Source: CAYQQJ01 sp964515945
GTDB lineage: Bacteria; Pseudomonadota; Gammaproteobacteria; Pseudomonadales; Cellvibrionaceae
Assembly: GCA_964515945.1 (NCBI GenBank)
Contig: CAZEWY010000038.1
Coordinates: 1-21,773 of the forward strand
Direction of reading: 5' to 3'
DNA length: 21,773 nucleotides
The translations under genes were made by a program, and so were the position numbers. Each line of letters opens with the position of its first letter. Position 1 is the stretch's first letter. The notes beneath the pieces are model-generated. The model searched no databases, had not been told where the DNA came from, and was given only the letters and a program-made list of their open reading frames with translations. Positions 13,790 through 21,773 of this stretch are shown here, in pieces.

Positions 13790-15447
13790 AGAAAGTCATT
13801 GCAGTCGGTTTGGATGCCGCTGAACCCACGGTTATCGAACGGTGGATGGCCGAGGGAAAATTGCCCAATATGCGAAAAATCAAGGACGCGGGCATCTATA
13901 CCCGGTTGGACAATTTTGAGGAGTCCAGCGTGGAAACTTCCTGGACCACCTTTGCCACGGGCAGCCCGCCGGAAAAGACCGGTTATTACGGCCCCCTGGT
14001 CTACGCGGCTGAAAATTACCGCATGGTCACCAAGGCCGCCTATGACTATGAGGAGTACCCGCCCTTCTATGCCCTGGGAGATGATTATCGGGTGATTGCC
14101 TTTGATATGCCCCAGGTGCGGCTCAACCGCAAAATCAATGGCCTCCAGGTCGCCGCCTGGGGCGCGCATTCCCCCCAGGTTGAGCAGGGGTCCCTGCCGG
14201 AATATCTGTTTGAGGAGATTCAGAAAACCTACGGCGATCACCCGGGGCTGCATCGGGACTACGCCTGTATCGGCAATTTCAAGAAGACCATGGAAGTCCA
14301 GGAATGGTTGCAGGAGGGAATAAGACGTCGCACCCGCATATGCCTCGATCTCATCAAGAACGAGCAGTGGGATCTGCTGATGACGGTCTTTGGCGAGTCC
14401 CACGCTGCCATGCATACCTGCTGGCACCTGAGTCAGGAAGATCACCCCTTATATGAACAGTTTCAGAAAAAACTCAATGGGCGGGACCCGATGCTGGAAA
14501 GTTTTCAGCTAATGGACAAGGCAATCGGTGAAATGCGTGCGGCCGCGCCGGCGGATACGCAGTTCATTGTTTACTCCCTGCACGGCATGGGTCCGGCTTT
14601 CATGGACTTGTCCACGCTGGTGTTCCTGCCGGAATATCTTTATCGCTACAACTTCCCTGGCAGACAGGCGCTGGGGGATGCACGCACCACCAGTGAACAG
14701 GACAAGGAGGTCATCGAATATGATTTTGGCTTCTGGGAGCGGCACATCTGGAATACCAAGTATGAGCCAAACCTCATAAAGCGACTGCTGAAAAAACATC
14801 TGCCCAACAGGGCTTATGTTCCCATTGCCGAAAAGATTGATCCAATTCGGGATGATGATCTGGTATCGCCCTTTGCCATGACGCGGCTCGGTGAAGCTGT
14901 CGGCTGGAACCCCGCCCACTGGTATTACAGAATGTGGCCGAGGATGAAAGCTTTTGCGATACCCACTTTCGGCGAGGGCTTTGTCCGGCTCAATGTCAAG
15001 GGTCGCGACCCGCAGGGTCTCATTGAAGCGGATGACTTTGAGCAGGCATGTGATGAAATCACAGAGATGCTTATGAAAATTACCGACGTGGAAGACGGCG
15101 AAAATATGGTAAAGAACGTGGTGCGCACACGGGAAGAGGCTAATCAACACAGTAAGAATGGCCACTTTGCCGATCTCATTGTGCTGATGAAGGACAAGCG
15201 ACCGCCGAGCCAGGTTGTTCACCCGGATCTGGGTTCCATAGGTCCACTGCCCCGGTATCGGTCCGGTACCCATCGCAATCTCGGTATCTTCCTCGGTTGC
15301 GGCTCGGATATAGAAGCCAGTATCTCGATTGAAGGCGCTCACGTACTTGGTGTTGCACCAACAATTTTACGTCTATTGGGGGCTGCGGTGCCTGCTCATA
15401 TGAGTGGCAAGAGTTGCTTTGAGCAGCGGGCAAATGGCAGTGTATAG
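13786..15447 (+). CDS. Alkaline-phosphatase-fold (type I phosphodiesterase-like) protein
   Basis: The 553-residue protein starts MKKVIAVGLDAAEPTVIERW, with D10 in the GLDAAEP motif that carries a metal ligand in the phosphodiesterase/nucleotide pyrophosphatase superfamily. TSWTTFATG (residues 51-59) sits where the nucleophile motif belongs, FGESHAAMHTCWH near residues 204-216 where metal ligands are expected, and SLHGMGP where most relatives have SDHG. The altered motifs look like a distinct subfamily I associate with EPS loci of cyanobacteria and proteobacteria, rather than decay of this copy. There is no signal peptide, so it is probably cytoplasmic. It may hydrolyse or transfer a phosphate- or sulfate-containing group on precursors. 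GGAGG precedes the ATG. The substrate is unknown. Confidence 0.75.
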   Translation: MKKVIAVGLDAAEPTVIERWMAEGKLPNMRKIKDAGIYTRLDNFEESSVETSWTTFATGSPPEKTGYYGPLVYAAENYRMVTKAAYDYEEYPPFYALGDDYRVIAFDMPQVRLNRKINGLQVAAWGAHSPQVEQGSLPEYLFEEIQKTYGDHPGLHRDYACIGNFKKTMEVQEWLQEGIRRRTRICLDLIKNEQWDLLMTVFGESHAAMHTCWHLSQEDHPLYEQFQKKLNGRDPMLESFQLMDKAIGEMRAAAPADTQFIVYSLHGMGPAFMDLSTLVFLPEYLYRYNFPGRQALGDARTTSEQDKEVIEYDFGFWERHIWNTKYEPNLIKRLLKKHLPNRAYVPIAEKIDPIRDDDLVSPFAMTRLGEAVGWNPAHWYYRMWPRMKAFAIPTFGEGFVRLNVKGRDPQGLIEADDFEQACDEITEMLMKITDVEDGENMVKNVVRTREEANQHSKNGHFADLIVLMKDKRPPSQVVHPDLGSIGPLPRYRSGTHRNLGIFLGCGSDIEASISIEGAHVLGVAPTILRLLGAAVPAHMSGKSCFEQRANGSV

Positions 15448-15522
15448 CTGGCTTCAAGATATTTGCAGGTAACCGATACTCGTCAATATCATCACATACC
15501 ATAGGACTGGATACGCGAAGCA

Positions 15523-17070
15523 ATGCCCAACTATATTAAAGCGCTTATATTTGTGCTTATTGCGACAAGCATTATCATGGTCGTTTCCAGAGATCCCTTG
15601 TCGTCACATTTCTCGAAGCGGGAGTACCGGGAATACCGCAACACCTGGTGGTTTCTGACGGTCTGTCTTTTCCTGTCGCCGGGCATATGGATCTTCTATG
15701 CCATTGTTCTGCTGACACTGCTGAAGAAAAAATACAGTGAAGACATAGATCGGGTATGCGTCTTCTGCTTCCTGTTGTTCATAGCGCCGTCAGTCGCGGC
15801 GGAGATTCCAGGATTTGCGGGAATCAACAAATTTTTTGCGGTGGACGTCCAGCGCATTCTGATTTTTTTTGTCCTTTTGCCGCTGTTGAAGTCGAGTTTT
15901 AGCGGCGGCCTGCGGCGCAACCCGTCGGACAAGTATCTGTTGCTCTACCTTGCCTACTCGGCGGTTCTGCTGTTCCGGGGTGACAACCATACCAACGCCA
16001 CCCGTTTGGCGCTGCTCATGTTTGTCGATTTTGCCATACCCTATTTCGTGATCAGCCGAACCATCAAATCCCTGCATGACTTCAACCGGGTTCTCCTGGC
16101 GTTAATGTTCGCGCTATCCCTGCTGGCGGCGGAAGCTGTCTTTGAAGCCGTGAAACACTGGGAACTTTATAACTCGACGGGGCACCGCCTGATAGGCGAA
16201 CGCATTTTCAAATTCAGCGGCGAAAGAGCCGGTATGTTGCGTGCCCGTTCGATATTTCTCAGCCCGGTGGTCCTGGGTTATGTCATGGTGTTCCTCCTGG
16301 CACTCTTATTGTATTTGAAACCTTACTTTACCCGTAAATCCAGTTTCTACTGTCTGGTTCTGGTGGCATGTGCGGCTCTGCTGGTGAGCTTTTCACGGGG
16401 GGCCTGGGTCGGCGGTGTTATTCTACTGTTGGTCTACGGGTTGATCGCCAAGGGTGTGGCGCGCGCCATCTGGTATGTGATGGCGGCTTCACTGGTTGGG
16501 TTTCTGGCGCTCAATCTGACGCAATTCGGTAGATCCATACTCGATTTGCTGCCATTTTTTGGCGGGACGGCGCGAACCGACACTTTTGATTATCGCGAGG
16601 AGCTTCTGAAAAACGGCATTATCGTGATAAAACGCAACCCGTGGTTTGGCGATCATTACTATCTCGAATCACCGGAAATGGAAGCCATGCGTCAGGGACA
16701 GGGCATTATTGATACGGTCAACACCTTTTTGACCATTGCGATGTACAGAGGGCTCATAGGATTGTTCCTGTTTGCGATGATATTTCTTCCATCGATGCTG
16801 ATGATTTATAGAAGCAACAAGAACCTTCCGGACAGCGAGCAGACGTTTTCGCAGTTGGGGCGTGTCCTGATCAGTTTTATGGTCGCGGCGCTGTTTATTA
16901 TTTCGACGGTTTCAAACGCCGATTTTGTTCCGGTCATCTACACCCTGGCGGCGGCCTTCATGGCGGCCTGGATCGGGATCTATCGCGACAATGAGCACCG
17001 GGTTCGAACCTCGTCAGAACTGGCCGTCCGACAGCCAGCTCGGGGCATGGGAAATTCGCCGGCGGATTAG
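15523..17070 (+). CDS. O-antigen ligase/Wzy-like EPS polymerase
   Basis: This 515-residue integral membrane protein has about twelve hydrophobic segments, starting YIKALIFVLIATSIIMVV. The Wzy_C/WaaL-type signature is in LLVSFSRGAWVGGVILLL (about residues 288-305), followed by a large periplasmic loop around residues 340-400 containing KRNPWFGDHYY. It would join lipid-linked repeat units into polymer on the periplasmic side, working with the flippase and the chain-length protein. A WaaL-like ligase role cannot be excluded. It is longer than many Wzy proteins (400-450). GCGAAG precedes the ATG. A 75-base spacer before it shares ATATTTGC..GTAACCGA with the rmlD-rmlB spacer. Confidence 0.85.
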   Translation: MPNYIKALIFVLIATSIIMVVSRDPLSSHFSKREYREYRNTWWFLTVCLFLSPGIWIFYAIVLLTLLKKKYSEDIDRVCVFCFLLFIAPSVAAEIPGFAGINKFFAVDVQRILIFFVLLPLLKSSFSGGLRRNPSDKYLLLYLAYSAVLLFRGDNHTNATRLALLMFVDFAIPYFVISRTIKSLHDFNRVLLALMFALSLLAAEAVFEAVKHWELYNSTGHRLIGERIFKFSGERAGMLRARSIFLSPVVLGYVMVFLLALLLYLKPYFTRKSSFYCLVLVACAALLVSFSRGAWVGGVILLLVYGLIAKGVARAIWYVMAASLVGFLALNLTQFGRSILDLLPFFGGTARTDTFDYREELLKNGIIVIKRNPWFGDHYYLESPEMEAMRQGQGIIDTVNTFLTIAMYRGLIGLFLFAMIFLPSMLMIYRSNKNLPDSEQTFSQLGRVLISFMVAALFIISTVSNADFVPVIYTLAAAFMAAWIGIYRDNEHRVRTSSELAVRQPARGMGNSPAD

Positions 17071-17123
17071 TGGAGATAAAATATTTTTCAACAGCCTGCA
17101 GGGCTTTGTGTGGTAGCTGACAG

Positions 17124-18110
17124 ATGCAGAAATACGGTGTTGTCGTCATAGGAAGAAATGAGGGAGACAGGCTGGTCAAGTGCCTTGAGTCACTGGCGGA
17201 TCAGTTGGTTGTCTATGTGGACTCCGGTTCCACGGACGACAGTATTACACACGCCGAGAATTACAATGCGGAAATAGTGCAACTGGACATGACGCTGCCC
17301 TTTACCGCTGCACGGGCGCGCAATGCGGGGGTCGACCGCCTGCTGACCCATTACCCCGAGCTGGAATTCGTTCAATTTATTGACGGTGACTGCCAGATGG
17401 CACCGGGTTGGCTGGAGGCGGCGCGCCGGGCTTTGGAACTGGACCGCTCACTGGCGTCGGTGTGTGGCCGGCGCCGCGAACTCAACCGGGCCGGTTCCAT
17501 ATACAATCTATTGTGCGACATGGAGTGGGCTACGCCGGTGGGTATGGTGGAGGCCTGCGGTGGCGATGCCATGTACCGTATCCGTGCTTTCCGGGATGCG
17601 GGTCAGTTCGACGAGGACTTTATTGCCGGCGAGGAGCCGGAACTCTGCTTTCGCTTGCGCTCGGCGGGCTGGCGCATCAGGCGCCTTGATGCCGACATGA
17701 CAACACACGACGCGAATATCCAAGCGTTCAATCAGTGGTGGAAACGCTCCAAGCGCAGCGGCTACGCCTTCGCACTGGGCGCACTGGAACATGGTTTCGG
17801 AGCTGCCCATTACAAGATAAAACCCTGCCTTAGCGTGCTCTTCTGGGCGGGCATACTTCCGGCAACAATCCTGTGCCTGGCATTTATCAAACCCTGGATT
17901 GCCCTGTCGGGACTGCTGCTGTCATACGCCTACCTTGGATACCGGATATATCTGCGGAGTCGTCGGCAGCGCCCCGGTTTTTCGCAGCGGCAGACGGTGC
18001 TCTACGCAACCTTTATTGTGTTGCAGAAATTTCCCGAGCTCGCGGGTATCCTGCAATGCGGGTGGGAGCATATGATGCGGCGGAGAATCGGCATTATCGA
18101 ATACAAGTAG
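17124..18110 (+). CDS. Glycosyltransferase family 2 with C-terminal membrane segments
   Basis: The 328-residue protein begins MQKYGVVVIGRNEGDRLVKC, a clear GT-A fold start. The nucleotide-binding YVDSGSTDDS lies near residues 31-41, AARARNAG near 61, and the metal-binding FIDGDCQM (DxD) near 85. The acceptor-side motif EACGGDAMYRIRAFRDAG is followed by IAGEEPELCFRLR with catalytic acidic residues near 170. A hydrophobic pair at about 235-270 forms a membrane anchor. It should add a sugar to the EPS repeat. It is the last plus-strand gene of the cluster, 53 bases after the polymerase gene, and its start lacks a strong ribosome-binding site. It converges with the beta-helix gene. Confidence 0.9.
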   Translation: MQKYGVVVIGRNEGDRLVKCLESLADQLVVYVDSGSTDDSITHAENYNAEIVQLDMTLPFTAARARNAGVDRLLTHYPELEFVQFIDGDCQMAPGWLEAARRALELDRSLASVCGRRRELNRAGSIYNLLCDMEWATPVGMVEACGGDAMYRIRAFRDAGQFDEDFIAGEEPELCFRLRSAGWRIRRLDADMTTHDANIQAFNQWWKRSKRSGYAFALGALEHGFGAAHYKIKPCLSVLFWAGILPATILCLAFIKPWIALSGLLLSYAYLGYRIYLRSRRQRPGFSQRQTVLYATFIVLQKFPELAGILQCGWEHMMRRRIGIIEYK

Positions 18111-18134
18111 GTGGGCTTGCTCAATTTTGCCGAT

Positions 18135-18387
18135 CATTGCTTTGGTAGGGTTAGACGGTAGGTTGGGTTAGCCGCGTAGCGGCGTAACCCAACGATTTAT
18201 CGAGACGTCGGGGTAGACATGAATCCGGTGTTCACTGCTGTGACACGCCGTGAATACGTCCCTGTAGGCTCTACACCAGCATCCATGCTGGCGACGGTCA
18301 CAACAGCAAACACCGGATTCATGTTCTCAGAGTTTGTGGGACAGCAGTGAATCCGACCTACAAAACTACCAACCTACCAAAGCGATG
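18135..18387. repeat. Nested inverted-repeat element between convergent genes
   Basis: Three inverted repeats are nested or adjacent here. Outer arms are CATTGCTTTGGTAGG at 18135-18149 and its near complement at 18373-18387 (one mismatch in 15); the right arm covers the beta-helix stop codon. A REP-like hairpin at 18162-18193 has arms GTTGGGTTA/TAACCCAAC and GCCGC/GCGGC. A larger element at 18217-18324 has perfect 16-base arms (ACATGAATCCGGTGTT and complement), partly extended inward, with CCAGCAT-CC-ATGCTGG at 18276-18291 in the middle. This resembles short intergenic repeats that are multicopy in many Gammaproteobacteria. It may also act as a bidirectional terminator. There is no gene in it. 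Confidence 0.7.
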
Positions 18388-20202
18388 GAACCAGCTTGCC
18401 GCGGATCCAGTCATTGACCGCGGCTGCTGTGTAGTCGCTGTTCCAGTGCGGGTAGGACTGGCGACGAAGCTCCTGGATGAAGCTGTCCATGGATGCAGGT
18501 TTTCCTTGCGCGGCATGATAGGCTTCAATCACGTTCATGTCCGGCATTCTGTTCATGTCCGATGGCGAAAAGCTTGCCGGTTCTACGGAAAAATTCTGTG
18601 TTTCCGCGGAAAGCGTGGTGGACTTGAAGGACAGGTCCCCATTCATGGAGAACTCGGACCCTTTCTCGTTCGAAAGCCGTTGCCAGGCCTCGGCCGAAAG
18701 TTCCTGTCCATTGACGGAAAAGGGGTTGTCGGATTTCTCTCCGCTCAGATAGCGATTGCTGTAAAAAGTGATTCCCTGTAGTGCATCCTTCGCCCGCACG
18801 AAGTCACGACCGCTCGTGGGGAAATAGAAGGTATTGTCGAAGACTTTGACATTATCGAGATTGCCATTCTCGGCAATGGACATCATGTAGCCATTGTCAA
18901 AACCGTAGATCAGATTTTCAGAGATGTCGATCCCTCGGCTGACCCCCGACAGCTTCATGGCAAAAAGATTGTCGGTCGTCGTGGATCCGGGGTGTATCAG
19001 AATGTTGCCTTGGATACTGCCACGGTCCCAGTCCTTGACTTCAAGGTACCAGGCAAAATCGCGGTTGGTCGGCATCGACTGTCCCAGGTTGACCAANNNN
19101 NNNNNNCATTGTCGTGAATACGAATATCCTTGAAACGCAGCGGCCCATTTTTGTTGCCTCCCATGCTGATGCCGATTTCCCCATCAATATAGAGGTTGTT
19201 TTCAATGTCGATATTACGGGTGCTGGCTTTCCCGGTGTTTGCCGTCCATTTTGTGCCCATGCTCGAAGGTCGTAAAAAAATGTTGTTTCGGAAAACCACA
19301 TTGTAGGTATCTTCGAAATAGGTATTGTGGTTGAACATGGTGGCCTGGCCGTCGCGACGGTTGTCGAGCTGGTCGGTCTGCTGTTGTCGATACCAGCCAT
19401 TGTGATCAAAGATATTGCCCTCCACCGTCATCGACAGATTGCGCGCAAACAGGCCCTGAGCGTGGGACTCCGTGGAATAGCTGTCGAGCACCAGGTTTCT
19501 CCTGAAGACCACCTTGTCGATACGGCCGTCCGGCGCTTGAATGACATTGCCGGCAAACGAGCGGAATTTACAGCCTTCAATCAACAGGTTGGTTCCATAA
19601 TGCCCCTGCGTCACCAGAACGTAGAACCCCGAAGCGCCGTCCGTGGACATAAAATCCGGCGAGTCAAAGTCCCTGGTATGGGCGTAAAAATCGATGCCCT
19701 GTAGTGCGATATGGTTGAATGAATCGCAACAGATTCTCAGGGCGCGCTGGTTGCCGGTCTTGACCAATGGCATTTCGGCGGCATCGCCGTAGGACGCCAG
19801 CAGGAATGGCTCTATCGTTGACCGGCCATTGCGCACGGCGACGGAGGTGTGAAAGGTGTCCCCGCGTTTCAGCAGTATCCAGTCGGGGTGACCTTCCCGG
19901 GTCTGCTCGAAGGCCGCCGCAAAAGTCTTGAAGGCTTTAACGGGCTCCCTGGGCAGCCGCGGGTTTTGGCCGAGTCGCGGGTCCGACGGTTCGTAGGCTT
20001 CGCCAGTGCGATCATTGCCTTCCGTACTGCTGACGTAAATGATGCGGCTGTCCGGCGAGGGCGAGAACACCGTCCAGCCCGCGTCATTGCGGTAGGGCGC
20101 CTTGATATGGCTGGAGTCCGGTGGTGGCGGCGCGGTGACGCAGGAGGAGAGGGCGACAATCGCGCTCAGCAGGACAAGGGATTTGAACAGACGCAGAAAC
20201 AT
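18374..20202 (-). CDS. Secreted right-handed parallel beta-helix lipoprotein (probable EPS-active enzyme), interrupted by assembly gap
   Basis: I start this gene at ATG 20202, which gives a signal peptide ending in the lipobox LSSC (C21), followed by VTAPPPP; an upstream ATG at 20307 lacks a ribosome-binding site. After YVSSTEGND and WILLKRGDTF the protein has repeated beta-helix rungs such as VVFRRNLVLDSYS, VEGNIFDHNGW and VVFRNNIFL. After the gap it resumes LVNLGQSMPTNRDFAWYL and reaches a stop at 18374, ending in YTAAAVNDWIRG. The fold is typical of polysaccharide lyases and epimerases, so I infer cleavage or modification of the exported EPS from the outer membrane. The reading frame shifts by two across the ten Ns, so the two open pieces are one gene split by an unresolved gap, not a pseudogene. 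The protein aligns by eye with the neighbour at 20464-21773. Confidence 0.75.
19097..19106. other. Ten-N assembly gap inside the beta-helix gene
   Basis: Ten ambiguous bases interrupt the gene. The flanking frames join only if the true gap length is 2 modulo 3; ten is 1 modulo 3, so the number of Ns is a placeholder. Comparing the paralogue suggests roughly 5-12 residues are missing. Confidence 0.95.
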
Positions 20203-20389
20203 GAGGTTACTCGCTTGAGAGTTGACGTAAGAACTACTAGGAGGAGAGCCCATGTGGACATGGAGTGTATGAGGGCGACGCGCTGGTGCGTTGACCTCTG
20301 CATACATGAGCTACAGGCGTGACTCTTTTAAGCAAGGATTGCGCCAGTGGTGGCGCGGGCGGTGAGGCGCGGCGACCGATGAAGCGGGC

Positions 20390-20422
20390 AAAAAAAAGCC
20401 CCGCCGATTGCTCGGCGGGGCT
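20390..20422 (-). terminator. Strong intrinsic terminator of the second beta-helix gene
   Basis: An 11-bp perfect stem, AGCCCCGCCGA/TCGGCGGGGCT at 20397-20422, has a four-base loop. On the minus strand it is followed by eight T's (the A-run at 20390-20397). It lies 41 bases beyond the stop of the gene at 20464. Transcription of the next minus-strand gene therefore needs its own promoter. Confidence 0.93.
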
Positions 20423-20463
20423 GTAAATTTTACCAAGATATGACTTTGGTTTTGGCTTGGATC

Positions 20464-21773
20464 TTAGCGTCCGAAGCCGGCACGGATATAGTCGTTGATG
20501 GCATCGGCGGTATAGCGCTCATCCCACTCCTGGAGGCCGCGGTTGCGGGCCTTCTGGATAAAGGCTTCGAAAGACCGCTCGCCACCGAGGCTGGCATTGT
20601 AGTCAGCCAGTGTGCGCTCCGGATCGGGATAACCCTGACCGATGCCCTGCTCGTCGTTGTTCCACTGGTAGACGATGTTGTCGCTGTAGTAGGCATTCGC
20701 ATCCTTCTTCAAACCTTCCGCATAGATGTTGGCGGAGCTGGTGTGCGCCATACGGTTGGAGATGATGTTGCCCTCCACCCGGACATCGGCCTGACCCAGG
20801 TTCTCCACCCACAGACCCCAGATGGCGCCGGTGCACAGAGCCGAGTTGGAGCAGGCGTCACCGCCGCGACCCATATACAGCCCCTCGGTAATCACGTTGT
20901 TGCGGGCATAGGCAAAGGTATCCGCCGACAGTGCGTCGCCGCCGTGATAACCCATCTGCAAGCCAATGGCGTTGCGGGCAAAGAAGTTGTTCTCATACAA
21001 ACCACCGGGGCGACCGTGGATACCGTGGGACGAACCGCGGGTGACGATATTGTCGCGGATCACCACCTTGTTGCCGGCATTGTCACGCTCGGAGATATAC
21101 ATGTTGTGGTTGTACATGTTGGCGCCAGCGCCATCGATGTCCGCATTCCAGCCGTTGTGGTCCCACAGGCTCTCTTCAATGGTCAGGCCTTCACCGTGGT
21201 CGGTATAGATACCCGAAGGGCGGCTGTCCTTGGTGTGAGAGGTGCCGGGGCTGTACTTGTCCAGAATCATCGAGCGACGGATATGGAAGTCGCGCGGACG
21301 CTGGTTGTCGTAACCCTGCACAATGAACTCGATAAAGCGGAACTTCATGTCTTCAAACAGAATGTTCTTGAACTCACCGATCAGACGGATGTTGGCCGAG
21401 GTTCTGCCATCATAGGCCGGATCTGCCGGGTTGAGTTTGTAGGCGATGATTTCCAGGCCCATGACATTCACATAGTTCGCGCCATCGGATGACCAGGAGT
21501 AGCCGGATGCCTTGAGCTTGGGGCGATCACCGGTTTCACCGTAGAAGGCCACCACGGCGGGCTCGGCTTCGCTGCGGCCGGACTTGATACCGTTGAGGTT
21601 CTCATCCACCCACACATCGCCACGCTTGAGCAGCACATGGTCGGGGTAGCCGGCACGGACCAGGCTGAAGGCCTTGTTCAGTGTCTTCACTGGCGCGCCA
21701 ATGGAAAGACCGGCGTTGCTGTCCAGACCTTCGGAGCTGCTGACGTAAACCGTACGGGTGTCGTCGCTGGCTA
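20464..21773 (-). CDS. Secreted parallel beta-helix protein, probable EPS-active enzyme, 5' end outside window
   Basis: The frame is open from the window edge; the visible part is 435 residues plus stop. It begins in ASDDTRTVYVSSSEG and continues GAPVKTLNKAFSLV, VLLKRGDVW, then beta-helix rungs such as ILFEDMKFRFIEF, VVIRDNIVTRGSS, LYENNFFARNAIGLQMG and VRVEGNIISNRM. A GTG at 21690 is internal, not the start, because homologous sequence continues upstream. The C-terminus (SFEAFIQKARNRG, WDERYTADAINDYIRAG) matches that of the neighbouring beta-helix gene, so the two are paralogues. Rungs and the secretion seen in the paralogue suggest a polysaccharide lyase or epimerase fold; no catalytic residues can be assigned. 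GC (about 60-65% in sampled lines) and strongly biased codons differ from the EPS genes. The terminator at 20390-20422 ends its transcript. Confidence 0.8.
   Translation of the reverse strand, partial: ASDDTRTVYVSSSEGLDSNAGLSIGAPVKTLNKAFSLVRAGYPDHVLLKRGDVWVDENLNGIKSGRSEAEPAVVAFYGETGDRPKLKASGYSWSSDGANYVNVMGLEIIAYKLNPADPAYDGRTSANIRLIGEFKNILFEDMKFRFIEFIVQGYDNQRPRDFHIRRSMILDKYSPGTSHTKDSRPSGIYTDHGEGLTIEESLWDHNGWNADIDGAGANMYNHNMYISERDNAGNKVVIRDNIVTRGSSHGIHGRPGGLYENNFFARNAIGLQMGYHGGDALSADTFAYARNNVITEGLYMGRGGDACSNSALCTGAIWGLWVENLGQADVRVEGNIISNRMAHTSSANIYAEGLKKDANAYYSDNIVYQWNNDEQGIGQGYPDPERTLADYNASLGGERSFEAFIQKARNRGLQEWDERYTADAINDYIRAGFGR

Noticed and set aside
14509..15342. Minus-strand frame of 277 codons
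   Set aside because: It is antisense to the phosphatase-fold gene, which has family motifs and codon bias on the plus strand.
20440..21492. Plus-strand frame of 350 codons rich in valine, glycine and histidine
   Set aside because: It is the antisense of the second beta-helix gene; its low-complexity V/G/H composition is a shadow of asparagine and aspartate codons.

Overview
The window is a bacterial exopolysaccharide (EPS) biosynthesis and export locus, almost certainly from a Gammaproteobacterium (my guess is a marine or halophilic Cellvibrionales-like lineage). The evidence is Gram-negative envelope genes (two lipoproteins with lipoboxes, an outer-membrane barrel, a Wza-like exporter), a complete dTDP-L-rhamnose pathway, and export proteins of the kind found in exosortase A (XrtA)/PEP-CTERM-associated EPS loci. 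The organism call is inference; no rRNA or tRNA is present.

Layout. 1-362 (minus): N-terminal part of a hexose-6-phosphate mutarotase running off the window, GC-rich (about 65% by hand count), probably chromosomal flank. 657-2814 (plus): a GT4 and a GT2 glycosyltransferase. 2908-6378 (plus): rmlA-rmlC-rmlD-rmlB. 6545-10824 (plus), behind a sigma-54-like promoter: Wza-like export lipoprotein, Wzc-like chain-length protein, a BY-kinase-like protein whose ATP-binding motifs are degenerate, and an outer-membrane beta-barrel. 11018-18110 (plus): Wzx-like flippase, GT4 glycosyltransferase, alkaline-phosphatase-fold protein, Wzy/WaaL-like polymerase, GT2 glycosyltransferase, plus two possible small coupled ORFs. 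18135-18387: nested inverted repeats between convergent gene ends. 18374-21773 (minus): two paralogous secreted parallel beta-helix proteins, probably acting on the polymer; the first is interrupted by a 10-N assembly gap and the second runs off the window behind a strong intrinsic terminator.

How it would work: sugars including dTDP-L-rhamnose are assembled on a lipid carrier by the four glycosyltransferases, flipped by the Wzx-like protein, polymerised by the Wzy-like protein with length set by the Wzc-like protein, and exported through the Wza-like lipoprotein and barrel. The beta-helix proteins would cut or modify the exported chain. No initiating sugar-phosphate transferase, exosortase, PEP-CTERM protein or PrsK/PrsR regulator is visible here, so part of the system must lie elsewhere.

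Most interesting observations: the kinase-like protein lacking the Walker A lysine; a 15-bp tandem repeat that encodes a 20-residue leader peptide overlapping the GT4 start; the sigma-54-like promoter; the nested inverted repeats; and the paralogous beta-helix pair with a shared C-terminal module. All family names are recognised by eye, not from a database search.
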